A stretch of DNA of 64,000 nucleotides from Phallus indusiatus (GCA_027605045.1 JAQFWX010000115.1:46332-110331); one strand, 5' to 3'; shown: positions 9,751 to 20,885, counted from the stretch's first letter. The notes: generated from the sequence alone by a model not told the origin. A program made the numbers and translations.

Positions 9751-9873
9751 ACATCAATCAACCACAGCTTGTGTGTCCACATGGATCATTTTGACACTTT
9801 TCAAGATTTCCTGGATTTTTTATTGAAAATCAGTAAGTAAATTTTTTTTTTCCTGCAACTAATTTTGTACTTA

Positions 9874-10008
9874 CACTGGAGACATTGTAGGGTTTGACCA
9901 AAAAAAGGATTCTAAGAAAATTATAGTTCGAGGTATAGACATATGACAATTCACCTACTTGTAATATCATATTATAACTAATACTCAGATTAAGGGATTC
10001 TGACTTGA
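9874..10008. mobile_element. Single arm of a CACTA-like palindromic element
   Basis: CACTGGAGACATTGTAGGG and about 110 following bases match the terminal arm of the complete element at 26960-27795. The opposite arm is not found nearby, so this is a broken copy. Confidence 0.65.
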
Positions 10009-10460
10009 AAAATCAATTTCATTTCAATACTAATGAAAAGGCAACAATGACTAAGTAGAAGTGCTGACCTAATAATTACCTAATATATTTATGTAAGCAG
10101 CGCGAGGTCTGTTCTCCAATGCGAGGCGAAGCCGAGCCTCCGGTGTGTGAAGTGCTGACAGTGGTGGGTGAACCAGCCTCAGCAGCCAATCACAAGAAAT
10201 CAACATTCTCACTCAAATACATTCCTAAACTCGCACTCTTCGCTGGCATAAAATGAGTGATATGAACAGCCTGAGACCCTGAGAGACTACTGAGACTGAC
10301 TGATACTGACTGATACTAGTAATGAGATAAATTAAATACAATAAATAAAATCACTGAGAATAAATAAAGTTGAAAAGTTGAATTATCTTTGTAAAGCCAG
10401 GTGATAAATTTGGACTTTAGAAACACTTTTCTTTTTTTCCATCCTTGAGTAGTGAGAATC
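10009..10460. other. Unassigned AT-rich interval
   Basis: It contains a short GC-richer patch (GCGAGGCGAAGCCGAGCC at about 10120) and GACTGATACTGACTGATACT repeats near 10290. No coding or RNA feature is recognised. Confidence 0.35.
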
Positions 10461-10858
10461 TGTTAGGGCTACTCAGCTCAGACTAGAGGGAGGGGATCCT
10501 AAGAGATATATATTGGGAAAATACTAACTACTCACCTAGAGGGAGGGGATCCTAAGAGAACAAGATTAGGGACCCTCACTCTAGGTACAGCTACTATATA
10601 CATAAAACAACGACGTGGCGTGCGGCCCTGACACAGCTAAGTGCCAGGTGCCCAAGCTGAGCCTAAGCGACGTGATGTCATGGGCATCACGCCAGGTACG
10701 AGCACGCAACGCGTGTGAGTAAAGAAGGTGAAATATAGATGAAGGGAATAAATGGAAGGTGGAAGTAATGTGCGGGAAATATAAATAAAATAGAAATAAA
10801 TATATACTGATGATAATAAATAAGGAAAAATGAGAGACAGCGGTAGCATACTCTGACA
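10461..10858 (-). mobile_element. Solo LTR, family B
   Basis: In this orientation it starts TGTTAGGGCTACTCAGC and ends GCGGTAGCATACTCTGACA, with the exact 5-bp duplication GAATC (10456-10460 and 10859-10863). At 398 bp it is close to full length for the family. Confidence 0.88.
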
Positions 10859-10915
10859 GAATCCCTGAGAACTATTGAAATAGCAGTCACACAATGCAGA
10901 GGTGAGTGAACTATA

Positions 10916-11148
10916 TATTAGAATTGGTATAGAGACGATGTTATATTAACCTTAACAACACTGGAGACAGATGGTGAATACTCTGTATATATTATTTCAT
11001 GAATTATGAACATACCTGGAGACAGATAGTGAATACTCTGTATAAAGAGTATTCCCATCACTCCAGGCTTACCTATACCGCGTCTGGGCGCCCATAGCGC
11101 TGGTATAATCTGATCTACTTAGAGAGATGTACAGATCATATTCTAACA
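10916..11148 (-). mobile_element. Solo LTR, family C, long form
   Basis: On the minus strand it runs TGTTAGAATATGATCTG to CCAATTCTAATA, with the exact 5-bp duplication CTATA (10911-10915 and 11149-11153). Like the copy at 8602 it has the internal duplicated CTGGAGACAGAT..GTGAATACTC unit. Confidence 0.8.
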
Positions 11149-11540
11149 CTATAAGTGATGTCAGAGCAAGAGTACTCAGTTGAAGAAATGTTTATGTATT
11201 GAGTCTATGAGTATTATATGCTAACACGGATCAAATTGAGAACAAGCACATGGTGGATGTGAGTAAGAGAAATGGAAAATATGGAGGATGGGACAAATGT
11301 AAGTGACAGATAAAATATGAGAAGTGTAAATGTGATAGGAATAAAATGGTGCTGATGATAATAAATAATAAATGGGAAGAATGAGAAGAATATGGTGCCA
11401 TATTCTGACAATCTGGACAAGAATGAAAGTGTGACATAAAATGAAAAGAAAACTCAACTGTAAATTTAAATAACAGGAAAATACATAATTCAGACTACAA
11501 ATTTAAAAACTGGGATTAAATCCAGAACTGGAGCTACTGG

Positions 11541-11765
11541 TGTAACATTTCATTACAGTTTACGATTAGCCTGATTCTTACTAACAGTGTAAAGCTGTAT
11601 ATTTGCAAGTGCAGGTAAGAAAGGCTGCTGGCGCCTTTACTGTTACGCGGTATTTACAGGTGTGACAGCACCTATGTACATTACATAATACTGGGTACTT
11701 AGGCAGACAAAGATCGTCTGCATATAACAATGTATATACAAGTATGCTACTATGATTAATAGTAG
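11541..11765 (+). mobile_element. LTR family E, 3'-truncated
   Basis: It starts TGTAACATTTCATTACAG and is colinear with the LTR at 4084-4338 up to AATAGTAG, where the similarity stops. No right end or target duplication is visible. Confidence 0.65.
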
Positions 11766-11857
11766 CATTTCATCAGTTTATAATTCTTTATTAACTGATA
11801 CAATACCAAATTAATGCTTTGTTAACTGATAAAATGTGGAGTTAGCACTTTGATTTA

Positions 11858-12233
11858 CTGCTGTTATAGCATTGTAAGGCACGAGCATTTTTGAATGTAA
11901 AAAAAATATTCTAATAAAGTTGTTATATCTCAGTCTGTGATGCATATTTTGACTTGATTTTTATTGCATCTTGTTCAGAAAAAAATCTAGTTTTATTTTT
12001 TAATAAATATATGTATTTATTGTGGTTTTCAAAATTACACAAAATTACACTTGAATTTTGAAATCAACAATAAACACATATATTTATTCAAAAATAAAAC
12101 TAGATTTTCTTCTGAATAAGATGCAGCAAAAATCAAGTTAAAATATGCATCACAGACTGAGATATGACAACTTTATTGGAATGATTTTTTTTACATTCAA
12201 AAATGCTTGTGCCTTACAATGCTATAACAGCGG
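11858..12233. mobile_element. Palindromic MITE (TA target duplication), copy 2
   Basis: Same family as 3357-3731: CTGCTGTTATAGC...GCTATAACAGCGG between TA dinucleotides, a near-complete inverted repeat of 376 bp. On its right it abuts the reverse transcriptase frame of the LINE exactly at a TTA of that frame, so it appears to have inserted into the LINE. Confidence 0.85.
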
Positions 12234-12239
12234 TAAAGA

Positions 12240-13925
12240 CTTTGGTGAGAAGATTTACTACATCAAAACTATGTTCAATGTTGTTTTATTTAACATTGTT
12301 TTCGTGTTTTTTCACTAGATTTTTCCATACTTCATATGGAATGCCATCAAGGCCAGCGGCTTTGCCATTTGGCAGTTTGCGGAGTGCATTGTAGATTTCA
12401 TCGCCTGAGATGAGGTTTGCCATTTTTTCCATGTCCTCGATAGGTGGGTGTCTATTTAGATATTGTAATGCTGTGTTGATTTCTTGTGATCTGGTTCTTA
12501 CTTCCTCAGGTGTTTGGGATTGTTCAATGTCCACCTTTTGGAGGTTGTCATGGAATGTTTTCATGAGTTCTGCCATGGTTTTAGATTTGCGTACTACAGG
12601 GCTGTTTTCAGCGCTATGGTCTTTTAAGGCAAGTATCGTGTCTCTCAGACTTTTTTCTTTGTTTATGCTGAACCAGTATTTACTAACTGTTTCGCCTTCT
12701 AGTTTATAGCGTACGTTATTCTTATCCCTTTTATAGATGTGTTTTTTCCATTTTAGCAGATTTATTTCTTCTGTTAGGATCGAAAGTTGGAACGCTCGTT
12801 CTTCTTCTGAGATATTTGTGAGTTCTGTTACTTGTTTAAGGATTTTTTCTTTATAATCGATTTCTGCAGTTTGTTTAGAATGGAGTTTCTGTGCACTTTG
12901 TTTGGCAATTTGTTTAATCTTATCTTTTAGGTTTTCATACTCTTTTTGGAGGTTGAAGGATTCTTTGGACTCCATGTGGGTTTGTAGGAGGATGCCTTCT
13001 TGACTGATGTCAGAGAGGAATTTTTCATTGTTTACATGGTTAAGGGGAATTGACCATTGCCCTTTCCCTACAAAGGGGAGAGAAGGGTTTAAAATGCTTA
13101 CTTGTATAAGTTTGTGGTCAGAGGGTATTGGTGAGATTTCATCGCAGAAATCTGTACATAAATTTAGCATATTTTCTTGCATATATATTCTGTCAATTCA
13201 TGAGTGAATTGGTCTTCCACATTATGTGAAAGTGTACATAAGTGATGTGGGAAAGGTGTTTTGCCATGTGTCTTTGAGGTGAAGTTGGGTTTTCAGTTGG
13301 GTTAGCAATATCGTTGGGTTCGCATCATCTTGGTGAGCTGGGAGCCTGTCTAAAGCGTCTTCAACCATGTTGAAGTCTCCAAGGATTAATCATATGCGCT
13401 GTTGGCACATTATGTTCAGTGTATTTGTTTGTTAACTGATTCCAGAAATCAGCATTTTCCTGTGGTGGGTTTGGCACATACACGGAGGTAATATTCAGAC
13501 TGTTTCCTTCTTTCCAGGGGAGTTGTATCTGAATTGCTCTGCCTTCAATTAAAGTATGTGTTGCTATCTCCCCCCATTTTGTGAGTTTCTTGTTTAGGAC
13601 AAAGGCTGTGCCGCCTTTCCCTATTGGGTTTGTAGGGTCAGGAGTGTTGACAATGAGCAGTTGTCTATTAAAGAAATTATTGAGTTCTCGGAGGGTCGAG
13701 TCACTCAAGTGTGTTTCTTGTAGTGTGAGAACAGATATTTTTTGTTCTCAGATCAGTTGGTTGATTTCTAACCATTTGCAGCTGATTTGGGCAGAACCAC
13801 CACCATTCATGTTTAAGGATGCTATTTTAATGGTATTTCGAGTTTGTTCAATAGGGGTGGGGTGTGTGGGTAGCATGGTTTGCATGTTCGACAGACTCAT
13901 ATTTGATCCTATTGTGTATCTCATC
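12240..13925 (-). pseudogene. LINE ORF2: endonuclease and start of reverse transcriptase, broken
   Basis: ORF2 supplies target nicking and target-primed reverse transcription. N-terminal (about 13800-13720): NGGGSAQISCKWLEINQLI, then stop, then EQKISVLTLQETHLSDSTLR, the apurinic-endonuclease-like start with the QETHL motif. A second block (13640-13480) has NPIGKGGTAFVLNKKL and NITSVYVPNPP. After a frame change at 13360, the ORF from 13182 has SDHKLIQVSI (endonuclease SDH signature), a lysine-rich coiled region, and LRKLPNGKAAGLDGIPYEVW, the conserved lead-in to reverse transcriptase. FDVVNLLTKVF follows after a stop (12325-12240), then the MITE. Internal stops and the missing catalytic reverse transcriptase core show it is inactive. 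Confidence 0.82.
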
Positions 13926-14428
13926 TAAGTAATAGTTTTGGGAGTGTTGCCACTCCCATCCCACTGGGACAACTACCTCCAGCAGTCGTGAATTTTATAG
14001 TTTGGGAGATGTACTCCTGTCACCGTCAGGTCACCACTTCTGACAATCTTATTTTTTTAGTCTGGAGAGTTGGTCTCTCGTCGCCGCCGGGTCAACCATT
14101 TCCGATGACCAGGAAGAGAAGGATTAAAGAGGGAGAAGAGGAGAGAGAGGAAAGGGAGTCTTATTATTATTATTATTATTTTTTGGATTTCTTTTTTTTT
14201 TTTTTTTGAGAAGAAATGTTATTATATTACTTTTGCATGTAGACATGTGACCTACATAGTGGGGCCTTTATACAGCGGCACCCTTTTATATATATAAGGA
14301 GGAGAGAGAGGAAGGGAAAGGGTAACATATATTTTTTATTTTTTATTTTTATAGAAGAGAAAGGGTGAAGAGGGGAGATAGTGAGTTTAGAGGGTAGGAG
14401 CAATTTTGGAGAGTGGAGAGAGGGGGGG

Positions 14429-15701
14429 TTAGTCTGTTTTGGGGAAAGGTTTCCTGCTGCATGTATTTACCCTGGATTGTTTGGGGGGGTTTAGTTTATT
14501 GAGTTCTTTGTCACCTTTTTTGAAGGGATGGTTAGATGGCCATTCATATTGTATAGGGAATTCACATTCCTCCCTGGGATGATCCTGGCCTTTGCAGATG
14601 TCACATACTACTTCACGTAGCTTCCGACCACTGCCCGCAGCTATTACATACTTATGTGCCTGGAGCATTTCTCGCCATTTCGTGTAGCGTTCAATGTCTG
14701 TAAATGGCGGGTGTAGGTAGAGGTGATGAACAGTTTCTGTTTTGTTATCTTTCCCTATTATGTGGTAGCTCGAGACTGTGAGGGATTCAATTGTTTTTCG
14801 AAGGCGGTTATTGGGAAGGGGATGTCTCTGCTCCTCTTGAGCGATGCCATAAAGTTGCCAGCGAAGTTTAGGGTGGAGTCACGTAGGCTGGCTTTGATCT
14901 GGTTAGCTACAGTCTGGTTGGTCGGGCCAAACTTGGTTACAGGAATGTCTGCTAGAGTAAGGATATAGCTGGAAGGGGTAAGGGATTCTGAGAAGAAGAA
15001 GAGTGTGAAGTCAGCAGTTACCCAGCACCTCATCATTGTAAGTAGCCTTGCTTGAGCTTGTGTCAGCCCACATACGAGGAAGGGGAAAGCGGCTTGGGGG
15101 AAGTGGATTTTGCCACGTTTTGCTGGGGAGTAAACCTGGGGTATCGCCCCTGTGAACTCGTTTATGAAGTCTTCTATCAGGTTTTTCTGGTCGGTGACGT
15201 TGTCATCAACAGTGGTGTAGGGGATTATGCAGAGGACACGATGTTGGGGCATAGGTTACCACCTATCTAATGTCGTGGAAGCAATGTTTTCAATGATATT
15301 TCGCTCCGTTAGGCCATGGTGGGGGGCCAGCTATCTTTGGGGGGTTTTAAGTGAGGGAGTGATTTGGAAAAGGGGTCGTCCGAGTGTTGGTCTCTAGGAG
15401 GGGGGGTACTGGGGGCGACACGGGTTATGTCAGCGCTCATGTCCATGTCGAGGTCCTCTTTGCTTCGGGTGTTGGGAGTAGAGGAGAAGGGAGGGGTATT
15501 TTCTCCTTGGGTATTTTCGAGAGGGGCCGGGTTTTCTGTGAGGGAGTTTTTGGCTCTTTTATCGTGGAAGCTTGGTTTAGAGGGAGTTCTTTGAGTGTTG
15601 TCCCTTTTTCGGGGTTGTTTCGTGTTGTGTTCCCTGAGGGCCGGGTCTGAGGGTGCTGATTCTGGTAGTGTGTGTATGTGAATTTCGTTTGGGATGCTCA
15701 T
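14429..15701 (-). pseudogene. LINE ORF1, Gag-like with CCHC zinc knuckle, frameshifted
   Basis: ORF1 of the Tad1-type LINE, a nucleic-acid-binding chaperone in this class. It begins MSIPNEIHIHTLPESAPSDP at 15701 with a hydrophilic, Pro/Ser-rich N-terminal region. It changes frame near 15300, continues as a globular region (VDDNVTDQKNLIEDFINEF ... KASLRDSTLNFAGNFMASL, 15250-14780), and changes frame again into a block with CDICKGQDHPREEC. That block fits C-x2-C-x4-H-x4-C, the retroviral-type zinc knuckle (about 14610-14570). Two frame changes mean it is not translatable as one protein. Confidence 0.72.
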
Positions 15702-16120
15702 TGTGTACAGGAAGCACGGAGCTGTATAGTTTTTATGTAAGCATTGGACTGGATTGGTCGGTGCATGCTCTGGGGGGAGAATTTTTGTACATTATTATTT
15801 ACTTAAAGTTCTATGTCTTATTATTTGTGACAGTATGGTGGTACATAGTTCCGCATTTGGTGCTCGATGACTTGGGGGGACTTAAGTCTAGCATGCATCC
15901 GCTGCTGGGGGCGAGTGTCTGAGGTTTTTTGGTTTTTTGGTTTTTTGGGGGGCGATTTTGTGCAAATCTGGGTAGGGCATTGAAGATAATGAGGGTGGCC
16001 TCATATAAGAGCTTCATGCGCTATTTGTCCCACTCTCAGTTTTGTAAGAAAACTGTGTTTTTGGTGTAACTCGAACCATTTCACAGGTGGCCGGATCATG
16101 GTCGGAGTCAAGAGGCTCCC

Positions 16121-16172
16121 TGATTTTTTTTACATTCAAAAATGCTCATGCCTTACAATGCTATAACAGCAG
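16121..16172. mobile_element. MITE right-arm fragment
   Basis: TTTTACATTCAAAAATGCTC to ATAACAGCAG is the terminal 50 bp of the TA-duplication MITE family, immediately left of TA. It directly abuts the LINE 5' end, so the LINE probably integrated into a MITE copy. Confidence 0.75.
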
Positions 16173-17529
16173 TAAGTGAATATAATCACTGCACAGATTA
16201 TTCAATTATTCAATATGTGTCAGCTGGACAGAAAATCATGGCTTAACAGATGAATTGTTGGGCATTATCGAGGATAATCCTGGTTGGAAAACAGCCCTCA
16301 AATTTGACAAAGGGGATGATTCTAACAAAATTTTGGGGAAGCGACCAGTTGAAATTCACCACACAATAGGGTGTCATATCAACAAAGAGAATCCAAGTGA
16401 GAATTGGAAGGATCTTGAGGTGATAACTGCTGATGACATCGTGAAAAATGGATTACACTGGTATGTGGAATTCATTTAGATAATTAATTAGATAATGGTC
16501 AGTACTCAATGCACTATATAGCTTGAAAAAGCATTATACAGCCTTGCGAAAGGAACTTGGTGAAACAGGACAAGGCCTTGTAGATGAAGATCGACAAAGT
16601 GAGATCCAGGAGAATAGCCGATTGGGGAACATATGGGGTAAGCAGTTTGGCATCTACGGACTAAATATAATTTTAATGTTGATTGTTATTCAGAAAAAAT
16701 TCAAAGAACCTTCCCATGATATCAATGGATTCATCGGCTGATGGGAACCAGTCCTGTTGTTGACCAATCAGCCTCAGCCAATAGTAGTTCAGACCCAGAT
16801 CTCAGTGTCCTCAACACAGCCAATTACGAAGATGAAGAGGTAGGTAAACTTTATTAATCTCATAAAATAATCATTAATAGTTTATCTCAAATGAAGGCTG
16901 TCGAAGCAGACGATATGGGCGACCCCTTATCTGAGTCTGAATCATCATTGGACCAGGATACTGATTTACATCAGGGCTCTCCTGGACTCAACGACACACC
17001 TATCATAATAAAAAAAAGCATTGTTGATTCATTTCAAACAAAATTAACACCCAAAGTATCTCATTCAAAAAATATGGTGTCTAAGAGCAAAAGACAGGAT
17101 GTGGTCGAAATGTTATATGATATTGTGGTAAGGCTCGCAATGGGCTGGATCTGTGGGTATGGGTACCCATACCTGCGGGTCAACATCAAAAATTTTGGTA
17201 TCCTCGACCTGACCCGGGTTTTGACCCACGGGTCACATGACAACCTGTGGGTAGGCAGGTCAACCTGTGACAACAGGTAATTTGCAGGTAATGTCACATG
17301 TAACTAGATGTTACTAGATTAAGTTATTAAGCGAGATGGGCGCTTATTTCAACTTATCTTGTAGAGAATTAAAAAATATTGTTGACATATTTTTTTTATT
17401 TCCATTTTAAGTAAGATTTGAGCTTTCTAGAGCCAAAATAAAAAAGAATTCACGACAAACACCACTCAAAAATCACCCACCGGTCACTATGTCTTATAGG
17501 GTGGGTTAGCACAGGTACCCGTGGTTTCA

Positions 17530-18754
17530 TCAATAAAAGCAGAGCGGACGCGATCCAGAGCATGGGTAAGTATGACAACAGCCACACAGTATTTTCCGAC
17601 GGATCTTGCAGGGATGGAAAGGTTGGAGCAGCGGCAGTGTATTGGGATCTTAGGGGGAGAAAGCACGTGCGCAGGAAAAATCTGGGGGTAGCAGAAGAGC
17701 ACACAGTATATGAGGCAGAGCTAACGGGAATTATCCTAGCTTTAGACATAGCGAAAGAGATCCGGACAGCGAACCACATACATATAATGCTGGACAACCA
17801 GGCAGCGATACGAGCAACCCAACAACAACGAGCAGCCCCAGGCCAACACCTAGTGGAACACATCCAAGCGCAGATTGCAAGCCTGTACAAGACAAAGAGG
17901 AAGAAAATAACGCTGGTGTGGTCTCCGGGACATGAAGGAATAGAGGGAAATGAAGAGGCGGACAAAGAGGCGGCAAAAGCGATAAGTGAGGGAGACTTAA
18001 ATAGCGACCATCTAACTTTCATAGACACTCTCCCGGTGAGCAGGTCAGCAGCCAGGCAATTCCAGCAAACAGAGCTCAAAAGGAGAGCAGCGGCGATTTG
18101 GAAAGAGTCACCCAGGCATGGGAAAATGAGAGAGATCGATGAGTCCATGCCGAGCGCAAGATTCCTGAAACTGACATCTAAGTTCCCACGTCGTAACACA
18201 TCTATACTGATGCAATTACGCACAGGTCATGCACCGTTGAACTATTTCCTACACAAAATAGGAAAAGCGGAGTCACCGATGTGTACGGCATGCGAGATGG
18301 AAAGAGAAGACATCTCACACTACCTGATAAGATGCCCGAAGTACGACACACATCGCCTAAAGATGCAGCAACACTACAGGCGACACATCATCCCAAAGAG
18401 TACCCTACTAGCGACGCCAGATGGAACGAGCTTTCTCTTCGAATACGTAAACAAGACCAAGAGATTCACAAAGCCGTATGGAACTTTCGAGGAACCAAAA
18501 CTAAAGAAAAAAGCAAGACCTAGGCGAAGAGCAGAAGCAGCACGGGTACAAAGACCCAACGCGAGAAATTGACACCACATGACGAGCGACTTGCACGAGG
18601 AACGGCCAAAGGGAGGGAGAAAAAGAGATACTATATTATGGTACCGACAGAGAGCTACAGGAAGAGTTGCGAACAGATGATCGGATAAAGGAAAAGTCTC
18701 GACACATAGGGCCCGGCCCTCAGAGACTCATCTGATACACACACACACACACAC
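17530..18754 (+). mobile_element. 5'-truncated Tad1-type LINE with target duplication
   Basis: Flanked by a 13-bp direct duplication ACCCGTGGTTTCA (17517-17529 and 18755-18767), which delimits a target-primed insertion. Only the 3' end of ORF2 (RNase H and C-terminal zinc region), a short 3' UTR and an (AC)n tail (18736-18754) are present, as expected for 5' truncation. It interrupts the hAT at 17129-18831. Confidence 0.88.
17562..18572 (+). CDS. LINE ORF2 C-terminal part: RNase H and zinc-binding domain (partial)
   Basis: A 336-residue open frame encoding the C-terminus of a LINE polyprotein. The RNase H domain has its four acidic positions: VFSDGSCRDGK (Asp, residues about 10), YEAELTGIILALDIA (Glu, about 50), MLDNQAAIRATQQQ (Asp, about 77) and SPGHEGIEGNEEADKEA (His/Asp, about 128). 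A C-terminal region with LRTGHAPLNYFLHKIG and a CTACE...HYLIRC zinc-finger motif (about residues 220-265) is the usual Tad1/I-clade ending. The ATG is internal to the original ORF2 because the element is 5' truncated. The open, motif-complete frame indicates a fairly recent insertion, but there is no promoter and it is unlikely to be expressed on its own. Confidence 0.85.
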   Translation: MGKYDNSHTVFSDGSCRDGKVGAAAVYWDLRGRKHVRRKNLGVAEEHTVYEAELTGIILALDIAKEIRTANHIHIMLDNQAAIRATQQQRAAPGQHLVEHIQAQIASLYKTKRKKITLVWSPGHEGIEGNEEADKEAAKAISEGDLNSDHLTFIDTLPVSRSAARQFQQTELKRRAAAIWKESPRHGKMREIDESMPSARFLKLTSKFPRRNTSILMQLRTGHAPLNYFLHKIGKAESPMCTACEMEREDISHYLIRCPKYDTHRLKMQQHYRRHIIPKSTLLATPDGTSFLFEYVNKTKRFTKPYGTFEEPKLKKKARPRRRAEAARVQRPNARN

Positions 18755-18757
18755 ACC
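18736..18757. repeat. (AC)n microsatellite at a LINE 3' tail
   Basis: About eleven AC dinucleotides sit exactly where the LINE tail meets its right target duplication. They probably derive from the element's repeated 3' tail. Confidence 0.8.
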
Positions 18758-19299
18758 CGTGGTTTCAAAAATGGCTACCTGTACCTGACCCGGGTTAAAC
18801 CTGTGCGACCTCTAACCCGTTGAGAGCCTTATATTGCAGCAACTCAATGGCAGACCCAGTTTGAAATCCTGAAGCAACAAGAACATGGATGAGCAAGCTG
18901 TGCACTGCAGCAGACCAAAAGACCCTTCAGCTCGAGATTCATCGGATGAACATTGAATCACAGGAAAGGTTACTCAGAATCAAACTGGAGCATGAACTTA
19001 CAGCTGTTTCGGTTACATAAGGCAGACGTGCCTGGTCACGTGAATTTTTGGCCTGGGGCCGTTCAAAAAGATTGTGCTTTATCTCGACAATGGCTGTGAG
19101 TTAGGGTCTGAAATTTTTAACATAGAAAGTCCTAATATAATAGAACATTTATATATATATAGATTACCTTAACTCAGAGAGATATTGGAGGTCATTTTTC
19201 TGACTTGAGTGACATGTGACAGATGCACAACAACTTCAGCATTGCTCTCCCCATGCCTTGTCAGAGTCAACTCATCCCCCCACACCTCTACCAATGACA

Positions 19300-20885
19300 A
19301 ATGTACTCAAATGACCTACGGGAGTGTGTCATATATCTGCGCTATACACTCAATTTCAAGATACACCAGATATCCCATGTCCTCAACATGTCAAAGCAAA
19401 GTGTCGAGAGGATCTTGCACTTATGGCGGAGTACTGGTGAACTGAGAACACCAGGTACTGGAAGGAAGAGTAAATGCAGGAGGGTTATGGATTTAGAAGA
19501 GCTTGAGGTATGGTTTTACAGCCGGTATTCTCACAATCACTGAATACAACTGAACTTCATAATGTTGCATGCCAGTTCCTTATTGCCTTACTTGAATGAA
19601 ATCCTGACAAATATCTTGATGAACTACAGGAAGAATTAGCATGGTGTTAGGGCTACTCAGCTCACACTAGAGGGAGGGGATCCTAAGTTATGTATATTGA
19701 GAAAATACTAACTACTCACCTAGAGGGAGGGGATCCTAAGAGAACAAGCTTAGGGACCCTCACTCTAGGTACAGCTACTATATACATAAACAATGACGCG
19801 GCGTGCGGCCCTGACACAGCTAAGTGCCAGGCACCCAAGCCAAACCTAAGCGACGTGATGTCACGGGCATCACGCCGTATGCGAGCGCGCAATGCACGCG
19901 AGTAAAGAAGGTGAAATATAGACGAAGGGAATAAACGGAAGGTGGAAATAATGTGCGGGAAATATAAATGGATTGGAAATGAATATATACCAATGATAAT
20001 AAATAGGAAAAATGAGGGGACGCGGTAGCGTACCCTGACACATGGCAGCATGGTGTAATAGTGGGAATGACCACAATATGAGATGCCCTAAAAGAACTGG
20101 GATTGACAAAGAAGCGGGTGTGTAGCATGCCATCCAATTATTAACTATTGATTCACTGTTGATTTACATAGCTTTTGCATGCAGCAATGGAATGTAATCA
20201 TGAACAAAGAGCACGTTTCAAATTCCTCATAGGATCCGAGACTTCGGAACGCCTGGGTTTCATTGATGAGAGCCGGATAGATCTGTGCATATCATATCGT
20301 CTGAACAGCTGGGCTTATAAAGGGACAAGAGCTAGAGTCAGAGCAAAGTTTCTTAGAGGAATAGGGTAGAGTGCCAGATCTTAGAAATGCTTCATAACTA
20401 ATATTTTGGCAGTTACTCTTTACTTCCCGCCCTCTGTAGTGAGGGTATTATTTTCTCTGATATCAAGGAAGGCACATATGACGGTCCAAGTTTCATTGAT
20501 TATATTGAATGCCTTCCCCTGCATATGAATGCTTGGCCAGCTCCGTGCAGTGTCTTTGTTATGGATAATTGTGCCATTTACCATGTGGAGGAGGTTCTAC
20601 TGCTATGTGTGGCACGGTGAGTTTCATCTTTACCTGATTGAAATTCTTACAAAAAGTTATCTAGTGGAGTCAGGGTCTACTATCTTCCTCCCTATTCTCC
20701 TGATCTAGATCTAATAGAGGAAGCATTTTTGTATTTCAAAGCCTTACTATGTCAACACGACGTTTTCTTTTGTGCTGCCATTGAGAGCAAAAACTGTAAC
20801 GCCGTTTATTATGAAATACACTGTATTCTTGCTATGATTACTGTCGAAAATATCAAAGGCTGGATGGACCACTCAGGGTATATAT
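19300..20885 (+). pseudogene. Tc1/IS630-type transposase relic
   Basis: A DDE transposase relic. The N-terminal helix-turn-helix is intact in frame from 19301 (LRECVIYLRYTLNFKIHQIS ... SKQSVERILHLWRSTGELRT), with LDELQEEL before the LTR insertion at 19645. After the LTR the catalytic region is split over frames. FIDESRIDL (about 20258) carries the first Asp and is followed by LNSWAYKGTRARV. The SDIKEGTYDGPSFIDYIE region, then VMDNCAI (about 20560), carries the second Asp. PPYSPDLDLIEEAFLYFKA (about 20690-20740) carries the third acidic residue. The order and spacing fit fungal Tc1/mariner-IS630 elements. Frameshifts and the solo LTR make it inactive. Terminal repeats were not located. Confidence 0.8.
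19645..20040 (-). mobile_element. Solo LTR, family B
   Basis: Ends TGTTAGGGCTACTCAGC and GCGGTAGCGTACCCTGACA, exact 5-bp duplication CATGG (19640-19644 and 20041-20045), 396 bp. Inserted in the Tc1-type transposase relic, between the helix-turn-helix and the catalytic domain. Confidence 0.9.

Larger units (their letters stand above)
12237..16120 (-). mobile_element. Tad1-type LINE, intact 5' end, missing 3' end
   Basis: A non-LTR retrotransposon on the minus strand. The 5' end is at 16120 (GGGAGCCTCTTGACTCC, a typical fungal Tad1-clade start). Then come a 5' UTR, ORF1 with a zinc knuckle (about 15701-14429), a low-complexity spacer with a (TTA)n run near 14165, and ORF2 with endonuclease and the first part of reverse transcriptase (about 13925-12240). 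The reverse transcriptase stops at the MITE at 12233. RNase H and the 3' UTR are missing. At the 5' side it sits inside a MITE copy, of which 16121-16172 remains. Confidence 0.82.
17129..18831. mobile_element. Non-autonomous hAT element carrying a LINE insertion
   Basis: The ends TAAGGCTCGCAATGGGC and CCCGTTGAGAGCCTTA are imperfect inverted repeats. The 8-bp flanks TATTGTGG (17121-17128) and TATTGCAG (18832-18839) match at 6 of 8, so it is probably an older insertion. Subterminal ACCCGGGT/CCTGCGGGT motifs lie at both ends. Without the LINE it would be about 465 bp. Confidence 0.72.
16195..19020 (+). pseudogene. Transposon-associated basidiomycete orphan gene, interrupted by a hAT element
   Basis: A gene type I recall as frequent near transposons in Agaricomycetes, of unknown function. 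The first exon reads SWTENHGLTDELLGIIEDNP and GWKTALKFDKGDDSNK (16210-16320), resembling Myb/SANT- or MADF-like DNA-binding starts. After an intron comes YTALRKELGETGQGLVDEDR (16530-16600) with RLGNIW. A later acidic, serine-rich exon is ESESSLDQDTD (16891-17120). The hAT at 17129-18831 splits the gene. The 3' part beyond it ends in a coiled-coil-like tail (LQLEIHRMNIESQERLLRIK) with a stop near 19018. Frame changes at about 18890 and 16660 and the insertion suggest a relic. Function is unknown. Confidence 0.55.

Noticed and set aside
10461..10858. Initially read as DNA-transposon MITEs with inverted TGTTAGGG/CCTGACA ends.
   Set aside because: TG...CA ends with exact 5-bp duplications in five copies and an internal TATA-like site fit solo LTRs, not MITEs.
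14155..14215. (TTA)n and poly-T run as a LINE tail.
   Set aside because: It lies between ORF1 and ORF2 of the same minus-strand LINE, so it is an internal low-complexity spacer and not a 3' end.
16040..16090. GGTTCGAGTTAC on the minus strand resembles a tRNA B box.
   Set aside because: No matching A box or cloverleaf; it lies in the 5' UTR of the LINE, where B-box-like words occur by chance.
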